The notes beneath the pieces were generated by a model. It worked only from the letters and a program-made list of their open reading frames with translations. It searched no databases and was not told where the DNA came from. The position numbers were made by a program, and so were the translations under genes. Shown here piece after piece: positions 24,223-35,997 of a stretch of 64,000 bases of DNA; position 1 is the first letter of the stretch; each line of letters begins with the position of its first letter. The stretch comes from Fragilaria radians (Eukaryota > Bacillariophyta > Fragilariophyceae > Fragilariales > Fragilariaceae), in contig CAAAJI010000133.1 of assembly GCA_900642245.1 (NCBI GenBank), positions 28,650-92,649 on the forward strand. The letters are read 5' to 3'.

Positions 24223-27200
24223 CTTGTGAAATATGACCTCTTCAACCCCTTAGACCAAATACTCCACTGGTAGCCTAAGAATTAAATTCAGCGCAGCTTA
24301 GCAAGATGAATGAAACGAGACACTTTCCGTGAATTGAATGAATTGAAGCCCACGTCGTATACAAGCCTTTCGTAGTGGATATCGTTTCTTTTTTGTTTTT
24401 GGGTCTTAGTCTATCTGAAAATTTCCGTTTGAAAGGCTGCACGGGATCCGATCTCAGCTTCAAAATCCACCCCTAACGCGCGTCTTTCTCGATCGCGGAC
24501 AAAGTAGCATTGTTACTTTCATATGGAAGTACGAAAATTTGTCAATCAGAATGTATACTAATAAACATCAATGTATTATTTGTAATATTTCGTAGCGAAG
24601 CACATTCTTCTGACACGATTCAATTCAACAAGGATTTCCCCGGATCGAATCTACTGTACTAGGTTTTTGTTCAGAAAGACAAGTGGAATAATTAATGAAC
24701 AAAAATAGCTGGTACAAGTAGACAGTAGCAGACGACCTTCGGTGCAAGAGGCCTAGAGGGGGAAAATCTTGCTTTCTGGGTAAGGTCTAAATTCACATAA
24801 AAGATTATCTGAAGCTCGCTTTCTTGAAAAACATAATAGACGACAAACTTTCCTTTTCCCTTGCAAACTTGCTCAGGAGTATTGTTTTCGTCAATGTCAA
24901 AATCCACTTAAATTGTGTTCAACTCCATAGATTAGTCACCGTCGACGTATCTATTGTTAGAGCTTAAAGTATCCCTTCCAATACTGGCTTCTATCCCACA
25001 CTATTAGTGCCTTTGTAAGGCTACCTGCTCATAAACTTGATTGGAAACAGCCTTCTTGGCAAGTTCCAATGGATTGGGACATTTTTGATCCTTAGCCTTC
25101 TGAGTTGCAGTGTGAGTGGATATTCTCAGCAATTGCAATAGCCATCAATCAGCAGAATTTCATGATTGCCTCTAAATTGATAACATAGCTTTGGATGTAG
25201 AAGGTTCACCATTATCACTGATACAGAATTATTGCCTCACATTTTTCAAGCATCATATTACATCTTGTCTACATCAACTCTTGATGGATCAATCATGTCC
25301 CCATACTTGGAGTCACTGGAAACTTTGGTTTGTACGTAAGGTTAGGGAGATGAATCATCCTGTGAAGAAACAACATGACAAGAGCTATCAGGCATCTTTG
25401 AGTCAAACACTTGAACATATTTGCAGATTACATCGAAAGCCATATCATTTACAATAAGTTCAAGCAATAACATGCGCTTCCTGGGTGAAAATCTGTATCA
25501 GATCTTTTTCTGTGTGAAGTAACAAGTCAACATCCAACTTTTGCTTTTCCATCAGGCATACCCACCTTTTCTGATCCCAGTGCAATACATGGCAATATAA
25601 ATCAAAATCAGGGTGCCCAGAAATGTCAACATTATGACTGACATAACTTTGTGTAAGTTCATTAAGATAATACCTAGCACTAAAGGTTATAAGCAATACA
25701 GTCTAATAATGCTAAAATAGTTACTAAGGCTAAGAGATGTGTGGGTGTACCGATACTGGAGACGTCCAAAGTTTTTGTTAGTACATAGTAAATAATAATA
25801 GAATAAATATTCTTATATTTACTCATCTAAATCTAGGTTAAGTTACATAATTAATCAGTCTTTCTATATCCTCCACAAGTTTGACAAAGACCAAGTCTTT
25901 CAGTTTGTTCTCAACTTTCCGATTCAGCTCTTTGGTTTTGAATTATTCCGTATCCTTTCTCAGTGGTAAGGAGAACCATTTGCACATTAATGCTGTCAGA
26001 AGATGGTCCAATTTTTCCCTTGACAAGTCATGCATCAACTAACTTCAAATTGACATTTTCGGTGAAGGCATACATAGATTTGCGGCATCTATGTCATGTT
26101 TTTATCTTAAAGATTTGAGGAGCAATTTAAGTCCTCATTGGAAATTGCGGGCAATGTCCTGTGCTGTCACTTGAGAGTGTCAATCTTTAGACCCCAAAAA
26201 TGAGGATTTCTCTTGCAAAGATACAACAAATCAGGAAGCATTAACAGTGGTCAAAGGTAGAGAGAGCAAAACCATCATCATTGTGGTTTTTGTTCAGGGG
26301 TTGAAAACGAGAGTTAAATTTGCAGGCTGCAACATGTGTAGGTTCTCAGAGAACTTATCAGTTTCCATCTCAATCAAATAGAATGCTTGAATACAAGAAA
26401 CGAATTTTGTTTCAATTGGGATCAAAATACCATCTTTTCTGGAAATCAAAAAAATTTGGTTCTGACCCGTTAGATCACTGGAGTCAGCATCTTCTAATTG
26501 CAAACTTTATCATGTTTCATAAGCTCATAACAGCAATTGGCTACATATTTGTGACGCTGGTGTGCTGGGCTCTGAGTCTTTCTGACGCTTCGCAATAAAA
26601 GCTGCGTTCATTAGTAGTTCAGTTGCTTTGTCCTAAATAAGCATTACATCACAGTCGATATGTTTGATGAACTTTGTTATTTGAGGAGATTGGGTGGTAT
26701 TGAAGGCTCTAAATGTTTTTCTCCAAAATTAATGCACATTCATAAATCCTTTCGTTTGAGAGTCTCTGTTTGCGCCCTCCTTTAGAACTGCTTTGGAGTG
26801 TAGGTAGTCCATTTGTAAAATTATGGGATATCTCCTTTTTGCTGCAATGAACTCAATGAGAATCTATTCTTAAGGAAATTAACATGTACCCAGTGATCAG
26901 AATCGGGCCTTGCATTTTTTAGACTTGAAAAGTCAAGCAAAATGCTTAACAACAAATTTTAATCGTTGCACAAAGATCATCTCATCTTTGCTCCCCTATA
27001 GAAAGCAAAATAGTTGTTTGTTCTGCATTCACAAACTCATCACATGTAGAATGAATGAACCTGGAGGTCTGCTGGCCAGCAAATGCCATAGCACCGGCAA
27101 AATATATCCACGTGCCAAGAACTGATGAGTTATGCAAGTTTTCTTTACCTGCATTCTCGTATTTTCAAGAATGTTATTTAAATGGATTGAATTGTCATCT

Positions 27201-28954
27201 CTTGCTGCAAACTCCTAACTCTTTGGTGTCGCATGTTTCCGACCTCCAGAATCTGTTTCTTTGCCGTATACTCGTTTTCCCCTTGGATATGATTTGTCTT
27301 AACTTTCTAATGATTTGTTTGAGAGTTACATTTGTTTCCTATACTCTTTTTCGCTTGAATTTATTTCTCTCACTTTCTTTTTCAATATTGGCGCCTTTTC
27401 TTTTTTGAACAGCAAATGTTATTGCTGGCCAAATGTTTCTTTTAAGGTAGTAATCAATTCTATTGGTACTAGGTACCCAAATAGTGGATCTTAATTGACT
27501 GCTTGGGGAACCAACATTTTGGATTGTCAACAAGCGCTTTTCTGAAGCATCCAATCATTATTTAGCTACTTTAGTAATGCACTTATTTCTACTATTTTAG
27601 GCGATGCTTAATTTTATATAGTGATCCTGATAAGGAACTTAACCTCTTTTCCAAAATCAATTAAAACACTTCCAGAAATCTGTTTTACTGAATCTGATTG
27701 AACTTATCTTTTGCTTAGTTGATGTAATGTAAGTCTGAAAGGCAGTTTCCAAAGACACAACGTGCAAACAGGAACTTGATTAATCTTCGAAGTCATCCGT
27801 ATTACATCCCAATATTGTTGTAGAAGCTTTAGTCATCAAAGACCTTTCCCTGAAAGGAAAATCTATGCTATTTCAAACTGATTGAATGCACGTGATCTTT
27901 AATTGGTCCATTTAGCATCCTGTGAGATTCTCCAATTGCTGTGCTTGATCGTAAGTGTTGAACTAGTTCGAAGATTGCAGCTCTTGGCTTTTCTAAACTT
28001 GACATTCCTAAGTTTAATCAATACGAAGTAGCCAATGTCAAAATCATTGGTCATTTACCTGACATGCGAAGTGACTTGCCCTACAACCCAATGTGCTATT
28101 CCAATCATTTGAATTTTCAATTAAACAGTTGAGTGCTCTGGATAGTAAAATTATCAAATCAAACTAGGACTTTCATTCATTTCCTTGACCTCTATTTATT
28201 GTTTTCGAGAAGTGATAAACCGCAAGCAAAAATAAAAAGTAAGCGAAATCTTTAAACCACAGTACTTGGGGAGTGAAGCATTTCATGGAGACGACAAAAC
28301 AAGAGTTAATCCAGAAAATGGCGCAAAGTATGAAAATTAGGAGGTTCACAGGCGAAAAAAATGATCAAATATTTGATAATATCACACCGGGTGGATATAC
28401 ATTAGATCAACCCGCTCTCAATAATCCAAGGCTCAAGTATAATTATGTGGGCAGCGTGCCTTGGTTATTTTTGGAGAAAGTGTCGAAAAGATGAATATCT
28501 CGTTCTGGTCTCATGGGCTGTGACTATCTGAATCAGAAATGTCATATCACTGAATCCAAAGGTTCGTAATGAGAATGATTTTTTTCCAAAACACTCATTT
28601 TGGACACCAGGAAACTTGCTTGATACGCATTCCAGGATGAAAAATAAAATTTGGATTACTCAATTGGAGGCAATGATCTGCTTTCCTTTTTTCTTCCTTA
28701 CAAGACCACTGGTTCGCGAGAAAAAAAACCAGGCATTCAATTCATCTTGTTGCGCTCCAGCTGCTTTAATCTACTCTATTCCCATAACATTGAAAGGAAT
28801 GTACTTTTAGTGAGAAATTCTATTTAATAAGCCAAGCTACAATCGACAATTCGGACACGGCTTGCTATTTGAAATTTTATCAAATGTATATTTTTTTCTT
28901 TTGCGGACACTTTGATTCGAGTAATACCTATTGATTTACAAGTCCAGGACGTCA
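24223..28954. other. Long gene-poor stretch (4.7 kb)
   Basis: No gene is recognised. There are several 60-117-codon open frames on both strands (for example 25460-25696 minus, 26294-26503 minus, 27055-27408 plus), but none has a known domain and they are interrupted. Some may be decayed transposon coding sequence. The first few hundred bases must hold the promoter of the RING-SH3 gene; the last few hundred hold the 3' end of the bromodomain gene. Confidence 0.5.
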
Positions 28955-31900
28955 TTAGTCGGACTCATCATCATCATCGTCGTCCTCCTCCTCGTATACA
29001 GTTGCCTGTGGTTCCTCCACAGCCTTAGCGGCATCTCCGTCATCATAGCCACCCTGAACTACTACTTCAGCCACTTCTCCGTTGGTATCAGTACTTATGG
29101 GAGGCTTCGAGTCACCGCAAGCCTTCAAATCACCTCTAAACACAGGTTTCTTTTTCAACGTCCGGCTCATAATATCCTTTTTCGCCGCGATTTCCAAAGC
29201 GAGTATATCTTCTTCGAATCTATGTTTCTTATCAATTGCGATTTCAGTCAATCTTTTTCTTTTTGAAGTTGAAGCCTTTACGTCTTCTACTTTATGGCGA
29301 ATTATACTGAGCTGCTTTTCCAGCTTCTTTATTCTCTCAGCTGAAGTTACAGGTGACTCTGCATCTATCTGCTTCCATGGCTTGAACTTGTAATCAGCAT
29401 CATCAGGTACTGGAATCTCCCCTGCTGCAGCTCGGAAGGCTAACGCCATTCCAAGTAAGCCTTGCGCATCTACTACAGATGCAGGCATACTCAAAACTCC
29501 AGCAAGGCATAAATTCTTCATCTCCTCCTTTTTCAACAAACGAGTCAAGTAACCATTGATGATTGCAGTAGCCCGACCTCGCTTGCTTGTCAATTTACTA
29601 ACAGGATCAATCCTGCAATCAGTTTTTTGCTTCTTTTTGCTCTTTAGAACTGGATCTTTTTCGATTTTCCTTTTCATTGGAAGTTCAATACCATCGCGAA
29701 GATCTTCTTTAGGCGACTCATTAGAGATTTTATCATAAACTTCCTTGTGTACCTTTACTTTTTTGTCCTTTGATTTCTTAGAATGATCAGTTTTCTCTTT
29801 CTTTGCAGCTGCCTTCTCTGCATTTACCTTTTCTTTCTTCCGAGCTAGACTCCTTTTTCGAGCATTCTTCCTGCCTTCAATCGAGTAATCAATCATTCCA
29901 TCGGATGCAAGCATTTCGTTAGCTTCTTCAATGTCAGACGCTGTAAGATTGGTTTCATCATACATGTCCTCCTCTTCGTCATCTGCCTCGTCGTCAGACT
30001 GACTCAATATATTATAACTGTAGTTCATTTCTTGCTCTTCATCTGCATCGTCATCATCGCCATGATCTCCACAAGCATCACTAAGCTGCATTTCAAATTC
30101 TTCCAGCGCCCATCGACCTTCCTCAATTGCGGCCTGAAAGGTTTTGGACTCAGCGATGCTGCGAAATGATCGCTTCTTTTTTGTCACATTTCCTACTCCG
30201 CTTGCTAAGTTGGGGTCTTCTTCAGGGTCAAATGTTTCAATGATGTCACCTTCTTTCACCCATATGAATTCATGAGTTCCCATGAATTCCACTAAAAAGT
30301 AGCTCAGCTGCTGTGGTCCCAACTTTGTATCGCGCTTCAAAGACTGCTCAGCCTTTCGTTTTCCGACCTGGAGTTCGTTCAACAATTTTTCGGGTAAACG
30401 AGATTCATTGCGTGCAGTAAGCTCAGCATGCCATGCCTCTCGTTGGCAATCTGGAGCCATGATTCCCAACACGAGAGCAGGCCAATAGGGCTTTTTGCTA
30501 CTCTCTCGAGCCCATATGGCAGCTGCCATACAACCCCAAATCGAAGATTGATTAACACCCCTGCAAGAGGTTTCGTAAATAGGAACTACCATTTTTCCAA
30601 CGAGTCGATCCAGTCTGCTGGCGATGCATGCTCGAAATGAAGGTCTATTCTCAAACAAATCTGTGCTATAGCATCGCTTAATATCTCGCACCATTTCATC
30701 AACTGAGTATTCAGTATCATTCAATATGACATCTTCCAAACGCTTCTGATACTGACTTATGTTATCAAGGAATGCTTGCAGATCACCTTCTTCGTCATCC
30801 TGATCATCCATGCCAAAAACTGGTTCTTTATCAATCACATCTACACATCCACCAGCACGAACAAATTCATGAATACTTAACTTAAGCTTTTCAATACATT
30901 TCTTGCTGAGCAATGTGGATCCAGTACCGTGAAGTCGTTGGATACGATCAGTATCCCGTTTATCTAAGGCTTCTCGGTAAATTGCAACCGCTGATCCACG
31001 TGGCTGCTTTCCATTCAGAGTCCCAGGAAACTCTGAGGGTAACATGTACTCTTGCCAAAGAGCATTAAAGTAGCTACGAAGATGCAGAGAAATTGATATG
31101 AATGCCGGCACTGCATTTTCTTTGTTGCCTGGATGGGTATGATATTTAATACAGTTTGAAAAGATGCGCCACATGTCCATGCGGATAGACCGTGTGTCGC
31201 GGTAAGTTCGACGACGAATACGACGGCAAACTCTCCCAAGATCAATTGGTCGCTTTACAATTTTAGAGTAGACTGACATTAACTATTCATTCCCGATAAA
31301 AGAAGATTTGATAGTTAGTTTTCGTAGCTCAAAAATTAAACTGAACATTTCATCTTACCTCTGGATGCAACAGCGAAACGGGCCGACTGAATTCAGCTAA
31401 CAAGGGAACACGACAGAATTGCATCATGAGCTTTTCCACGTTTTCATAATCCTCGTTAGTAATCTCAGGATAGGGGTCTTCAATGGAAAGACCTGATGAT
31501 GTAGAAGAAGGTTTCTTTTGGGTTTTAGTCACGGGTTTGATTTTTTTCGGAGTTTGCTTTTTTGATTTCGTTGCCGATGAATCTTCAACGATGAAGGCTT
31601 CTGCCTCTTCATCTGCTTCTGGAGGAGCTGGAGCAACCGGTATTGCGTCCCCATCTATTGCAGGAGAGTCTGAATGGTCTCTTTCATCGTCCTGGGCTTC
31701 CTCTTCGAATTCAGATGAAGACGCAGAGTCCTGTGACGCCCGTAATTCTTTTGATGCGACAATAGGAGAAAAGGAGTGACGAGGACGGGATTCTTCAGAT
31801 ACGTGGTGATGAAGGCGACGATGATGATCCTGAGGATGAGGAAGATGATGGTGATCCTGAGGATGATGATGATTTGGTAGATGGTGGTGATGATGATGGT

Positions 31901-32231
31901 CTTGAGGATGATGATGATCTTGTGATAAATGGTGATGATCATCTGGACGATGCTTGGGAGCTACATAAGCTTGTTGTTGTTGTTGGACGTGCATACTTAG
32001 ATATGCCTGACGGCGTCGTATTTCTTCTTGTCGCCGCAATGCTTCCATGGCTTGAGCTTGGTAGATTACTTCAGGAGGATATGCCATGTAAGGTGAAGGT
32101 TCCCCAGTTTGTGGCACCGCTGTACTGTACGCGGCCAATGCGGATGCAGCTAACGCTAGTTGAGAAGGATCGGTTCCTGATGATGAGTCCGCCATTGTAT
32201 AATGATGATTAGGAGGCCCTCCGTTCCACAT
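28955..32231 (-). CDS. Bromodomain-PWWP chromatin protein with His-rich N-terminus
   Basis: Exon 1 is 32231-31359 and exon 2 is 31282-28955 (TAG at 28955), with a 76-bp GT-AG intron; 1066 aa from the ATG at 32231. The intron splits a bromodomain: exon 1 gives ENVEKLMMQFCRVPLLAEFS and exon 2 gives YSKIVKRPIDLGRVCRRIRR, then MDMWRIFSNCIKYH, the BC-loop Asn region that binds acetyl-lysine. A PWWP domain follows at about residues 545-670 (MAAAIWARESSKKPYWPALV, then YFLVEFMGTHEFIWVKEGDI). The C-terminal half is highly charged, with acidic runs and basic Lys-rich runs (about 740-880). The N-terminus has repeated QDHHH/LPNHHH histidine tracts. Bromodomain plus PWWP occurs in BRPF and ZMYND11-type histone readers; here no PHD finger is seen. 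A nuclear acetyl-histone/methyl-histone reader is likely. Confidence 0.88.
31785..31965 (-). repeat. Imperfect minisatellite encoding His-rich (Q)DHHH repeats
   Basis: On the plus strand this reads as GAT/GGT/CCTGAGGATGATGATG-type units repeated imperfectly. In the bromodomain-PWWP gene's frame it encodes about ten HHH-containing units such as PQDHHHL and PNHHH. It is in-frame and therefore part of the protein. Such tracts change copy number readily. Confidence 0.8.
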
Positions 32232-34648
32232 GGCACTAACGCTGGTTTCGAACAAAGAACTTGGTACTTCTCGTACAACGGATGTTTCTATCGCACTACC
32301 ACAACGAAGTATTGAAAAAAATTACAAGTGCAGCATACGTTCGATTAAAACGATGCAAGTACACAGCAAGGACAATCCACTTTCGATTCGATTTAGACTT
32401 AGAGACAACATCCAACCGTCTGATCGGCAACCGTCTTTTAACCACTTTTGATTTTCCATCAACCCCTCATCAATCTAATGTTTCATGTTCTCTAGACATT
32501 ATTGGAAATCAGGTCCACTAAAGCCATAAAGCTGGCTAAACATACATGAGTGATTCTCAATTCAAATGTAAAGGCCATGAAGAACACTAATCGCTAAAAT
32601 TTTCGTCTAGAAATCATGAGATTGTTTATGAACCAAAAAGCTCAAATTCCATACAACGAGGGCAAGAAGATTGAAGTGAAAAAAAATTGGGCAAACCCTT
32701 AGACAAAAAAATTGCAGCAATCAGAAATGCTGCCATTTGATAGGATTTTCAAAGAAACTAGAGTTTTAAAACTATGAAAAGCTAATTTGATCCAAGTTAG
32801 TTTCAGGAACAAGCAGGTCTGAAATCAGAATGGCTTAATTGGAGTCCCTCCAAAGTCCTAATTGAAAAAGCACAAGTCAATGGGAAACTTCTGACGGGTG
32901 TAATTGTCAAAACACCATATGGGAGGGTCTCCTGACTTATCACTTGAGATAGAAACCTTGTTTCAAGCTTACAATGCCAAGATTACCGTTATTTGGATCT
33001 TTAGATTTAAAGTAGCAAAACCATTTGATTTCTTTGAGGGTCGCAATTTGATAGGGATGAGTGGAATGTCGTAAATGTAGCATTTTCAAAGAAAACCGAC
33101 GTCAATTCACTTTGCTTGTCAAAATCTACATATTGGGATAGTGGGGAATCATGAACTCCATTCATTTGTCAATCCTCTCAAGAACTTCAAGCTTATATAG
33201 ATCAAAGGAATTTTTGCGTAGGTCACCGCTGTATCCCATTTCCTCGCAGTTTTCCTGCTACCTCTCCACTTCTTCTATATCATATTTTAGGCATTTTCGA
33301 GCACACAGCTCAACTTCAACTTGAAAACTGGCTGTAGAATATGATAATATTTCAGTTTCATCAATATTTTGTTCAAATCATGTATTCTTGGCCTTTAATC
33401 AAAATCGATGAAAAAATTGTCAATATCTTGAGGAACCGTAGGATGATTGTATACAAATTCCCTGTGCTTTAATTTAATGACTTATAGTAAGGTGGTGGCT
33501 AATCGAATCTTTTCACTATAACTATTCCCTTCAACCAGTGCTTTCTGCAGATTTATTTGGATGACACGAAGCCATCATCATACCAAGCTCCTATGCAAGC
33601 TTATTGAAAGGAATGAGATACAAAAATGGGATGGAATGCATAGCTTGGTTTACATTGCTCATGAACTAAGTGTATGGTTTTTGAGAAAATGTTGAATCCT
33701 CCTAATGTACCAATAAGAGATATTCGATTTTGAAGCTATCATGCATTTCGTCTATGTTGAGGGTATTGCATATTTGCAAACTCTATAGGTTGAGGGGACA
33801 CAATAGGAAATCATGATGAGTTTTGGAATTTCTTCATATGGATCTTACACTCAAATCCTTGGAATGAAGCCAAATTCTATCGCTTTTAATCAACAGTTTA
33901 GGCGTTAACGTTCATTAATTGATGAAAAAATGCACCAGATAGATCGTCAATTCATTTGTAGAGTGATTCCGTTTCACTCATTTTTGGTAAAGTATCATCT
34001 TCTTATTGAAAGAGTTCTTAGATTTACTTACACTCCTGGTATCAAGTACTTTATTATGTTTGTGCATTCCATATAAGGCATTAGTGTGTTGTATCATCTC
34101 CTTTTTTCAAACGATTAAAACAAGAAACACATTTCAAACTGGTTAGTATTTTGCTGACACCTTTGCTTCATCCATCCTTAAGCCTCTTCTGATCTAAGGC
34201 CTTGATGACTTTGTCCCAAACTCATGGCTTGGGAGTCTTTTCTGGGAAACATCGTAAATAGCAGTTGAGGTCTTTCAACCATTCTGCATAGATATGCAAA
34301 AGTATTAAGACCCTTATATAAGTTTCATCTCACATAGTATGACTATCTGTCTAGGGATGTATTCTAAGCCTTTGCTTCAATCTACAAAGTCAAAGAGATC
34401 ATTACCAGGACACTTTGAATCTTCTGAATCTAGCCTCTTCTTCAGGTGGTACTCGTTTTGGTTTTTGTGCCAATGCAGCACCTTCTTTAACTGACTCTTA
34501 TTAGCTTAGAATTTTTAGCTAGTAGCCAAATAGTTCTGTCTGAAAAAGTTTAAGCATTAGCCAATACTTACGTAATGTAATTAAAATTGTCCATCCATGG
34601 TTTCATGAAATTTAACCTGTAAGTTTTTTTCCAAGTTCCTTGGGGACA
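32232..34648. other. Gene-poor stretch (2.4 kb)
   Basis: This is the divergent interval between the bromodomain gene (minus) and the DUF2439 gene (plus), so it contains both promoters. The interior has only stop-ridden frames with weak coding flavour and no recognisable domain; old transposon DNA is possible. No inverted or direct repeats were noticed. Confidence 0.5.
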
Positions 34649-35866
34649 ATGCAACCGAAACAGAAAGTGGAGCAACAGCTTCATCTCGGTACACAAGATC
34701 GACAAATACTTGCATTCAGCTGCTTATATACAACGAAATTGACGCAAAAGCGAAAGATATGGCAGGATGGTTACTTAGAACTTAGAAAATCTTGTGCTAT
34801 ATTGCGCGATGCTAGTGATGCTGTGAGTTCTAGCACGTTACCATTAGATGAAATAGATTTATCAACAAGCCAACTTGAAAATCTGGCTCTCAACCGAAAT
34901 ATACAATTTCATAGTGAGAAACATATAATTCAGATACAAGGTCCTTGGATATCAACGTCGAATTCAGCTTCGTTATCCTCTTTCTGCGCAAAGTCATCGA
35001 CAATTCCTATTTCACATAGTATGAAGAAAGTTCTTGGAAGTAAGTTTCGTAAGGTAACTGTAGGTGAAATTCAACCATCATGGAAAAAGAGAGAGCCGAT
35101 TTGGCTGAAACGGAATCGACCTTTGCAGCCCGGAGAATTAGAAAGAAGATTCTCAGAGACTCACACCACCAACTATTCTTCGACGAGTTCTTATTCCAGG
35201 AACTGTCATCAACTCGTTTCGGAAAATCGAGAAAACTTACCCGCAGCTATCGAGGATAATTCCCGAATTGATTTAATTACGAATTCGAAACAGTTTTATG
35301 GTCATAAATCTCTATCAGAATCATGCTTCACATATCAAGGCAATAGTTTTGTCAATCCCAGTATGAAAGACTTTAAATCAAGTGATTCAAGTCGCAGCGG
35401 ATTAAATCAGATAAAATCACATGATAATACTTCTTCAATGCTGAAATCTATCGAAAGCGACACCTCTTTTGTGAATAATAAGTTTGATCCAAATATTTAT
35501 TACGGAGAAGAAAGTGAAAACTCTGACCCGGAATATTCAAATTCATTATGCATAAATGACATTTATGATATCCCAGCAGCAAATGAAACTGGTCCTGAGC
35601 TTCTTGAAACAAATCCCGAAAAGTTGAGTCATCGTTTCCCAAATCGACGACAAATCCAACACACTACTACGAAAGAAGTGTTATCTCGAAATGAATTGCT
35701 TCAAATATTTAATGTCCAAAGAGAAGGTGCCGAAATTATTTCTGATAAATTTTTGTCGTCAGGAGCCCGTGATGGTCCTGTGCCTCCTGATGAAGGATCT
35801 GAAGTAAAGATTGCCATCACTCTCCCCTTTCAGTTTGAATCGTCCTCGGAGGACGAAGGAGCATAA
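34649..35866 (+). CDS. DUF2439 (Mte1/Dbl2/ZGRF1 N-terminal type) protein
   Basis: Single exon, 405 aa from the ATG at 34649. The N-terminal domain (about residues 20-105) has the DUF2439 signature: FSCLYTTKLTQKRKIWQDGY followed by LRKSCAILRDASDA and a later short strand IIQIQGPW. In yeast Mte1, fission-yeast Dbl2 and human ZGRF1 this domain partners Mph1/FANCM-type helicases in recombination and replication-fork repair. A second short motif, KFRKVTVGEIQPSWKK with PLQPGELERRF, is at about 130-170. The remaining 230 residues are Ser/Asn-rich and probably disordered. There is no helicase domain, so it resembles the small fungal proteins rather than ZGRF1. It converges with MATE copy 1, 131 bp between stop codons. 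Confidence 0.75.
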   Translation: MQPKQKVEQQLHLGTQDRQILAFSCLYTTKLTQKRKIWQDGYLELRKSCAILRDASDAVSSSTLPLDEIDLSTSQLENLALNRNIQFHSEKHIIQIQGPWISTSNSASLSSFCAKSSTIPISHSMKKVLGSKFRKVTVGEIQPSWKKREPIWLKRNRPLQPGELERRFSETHTTNYSSTSSYSRNCHQLVSENRENLPAAIEDNSRIDLITNSKQFYGHKSLSESCFTYQGNSFVNPSMKDFKSSDSSRSGLNQIKSHDNTSSMLKSIESDTSFVNNKFDPNIYYGEESENSDPEYSNSLCINDIYDIPAANETGPELLETNPEKLSHRFPNRRQIQHTTTKEVLSRNELLQIFNVQREGAEIISDKFLSSGARDGPVPPDEGSEVKIAITLPFQFESSSEDEGA

Positions 35867-35997
35867 ATACCCATCGCATAATTGGGATCAATGTCTAGAA
35901 TAGTTTAGAATTCCTACTACCCGCATTAATCTCTATTGCCTATATATCCTCTTCATCATTAGTTTACACAATCTTTAGATTCGTACAAAATTTTGAA

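Noticed and set aside
25460..25696. 78-codon minus-strand frame as a transposon relic
   Set aside because: No catalytic or structural motif; only the location in gene-poor DNA suggested it.
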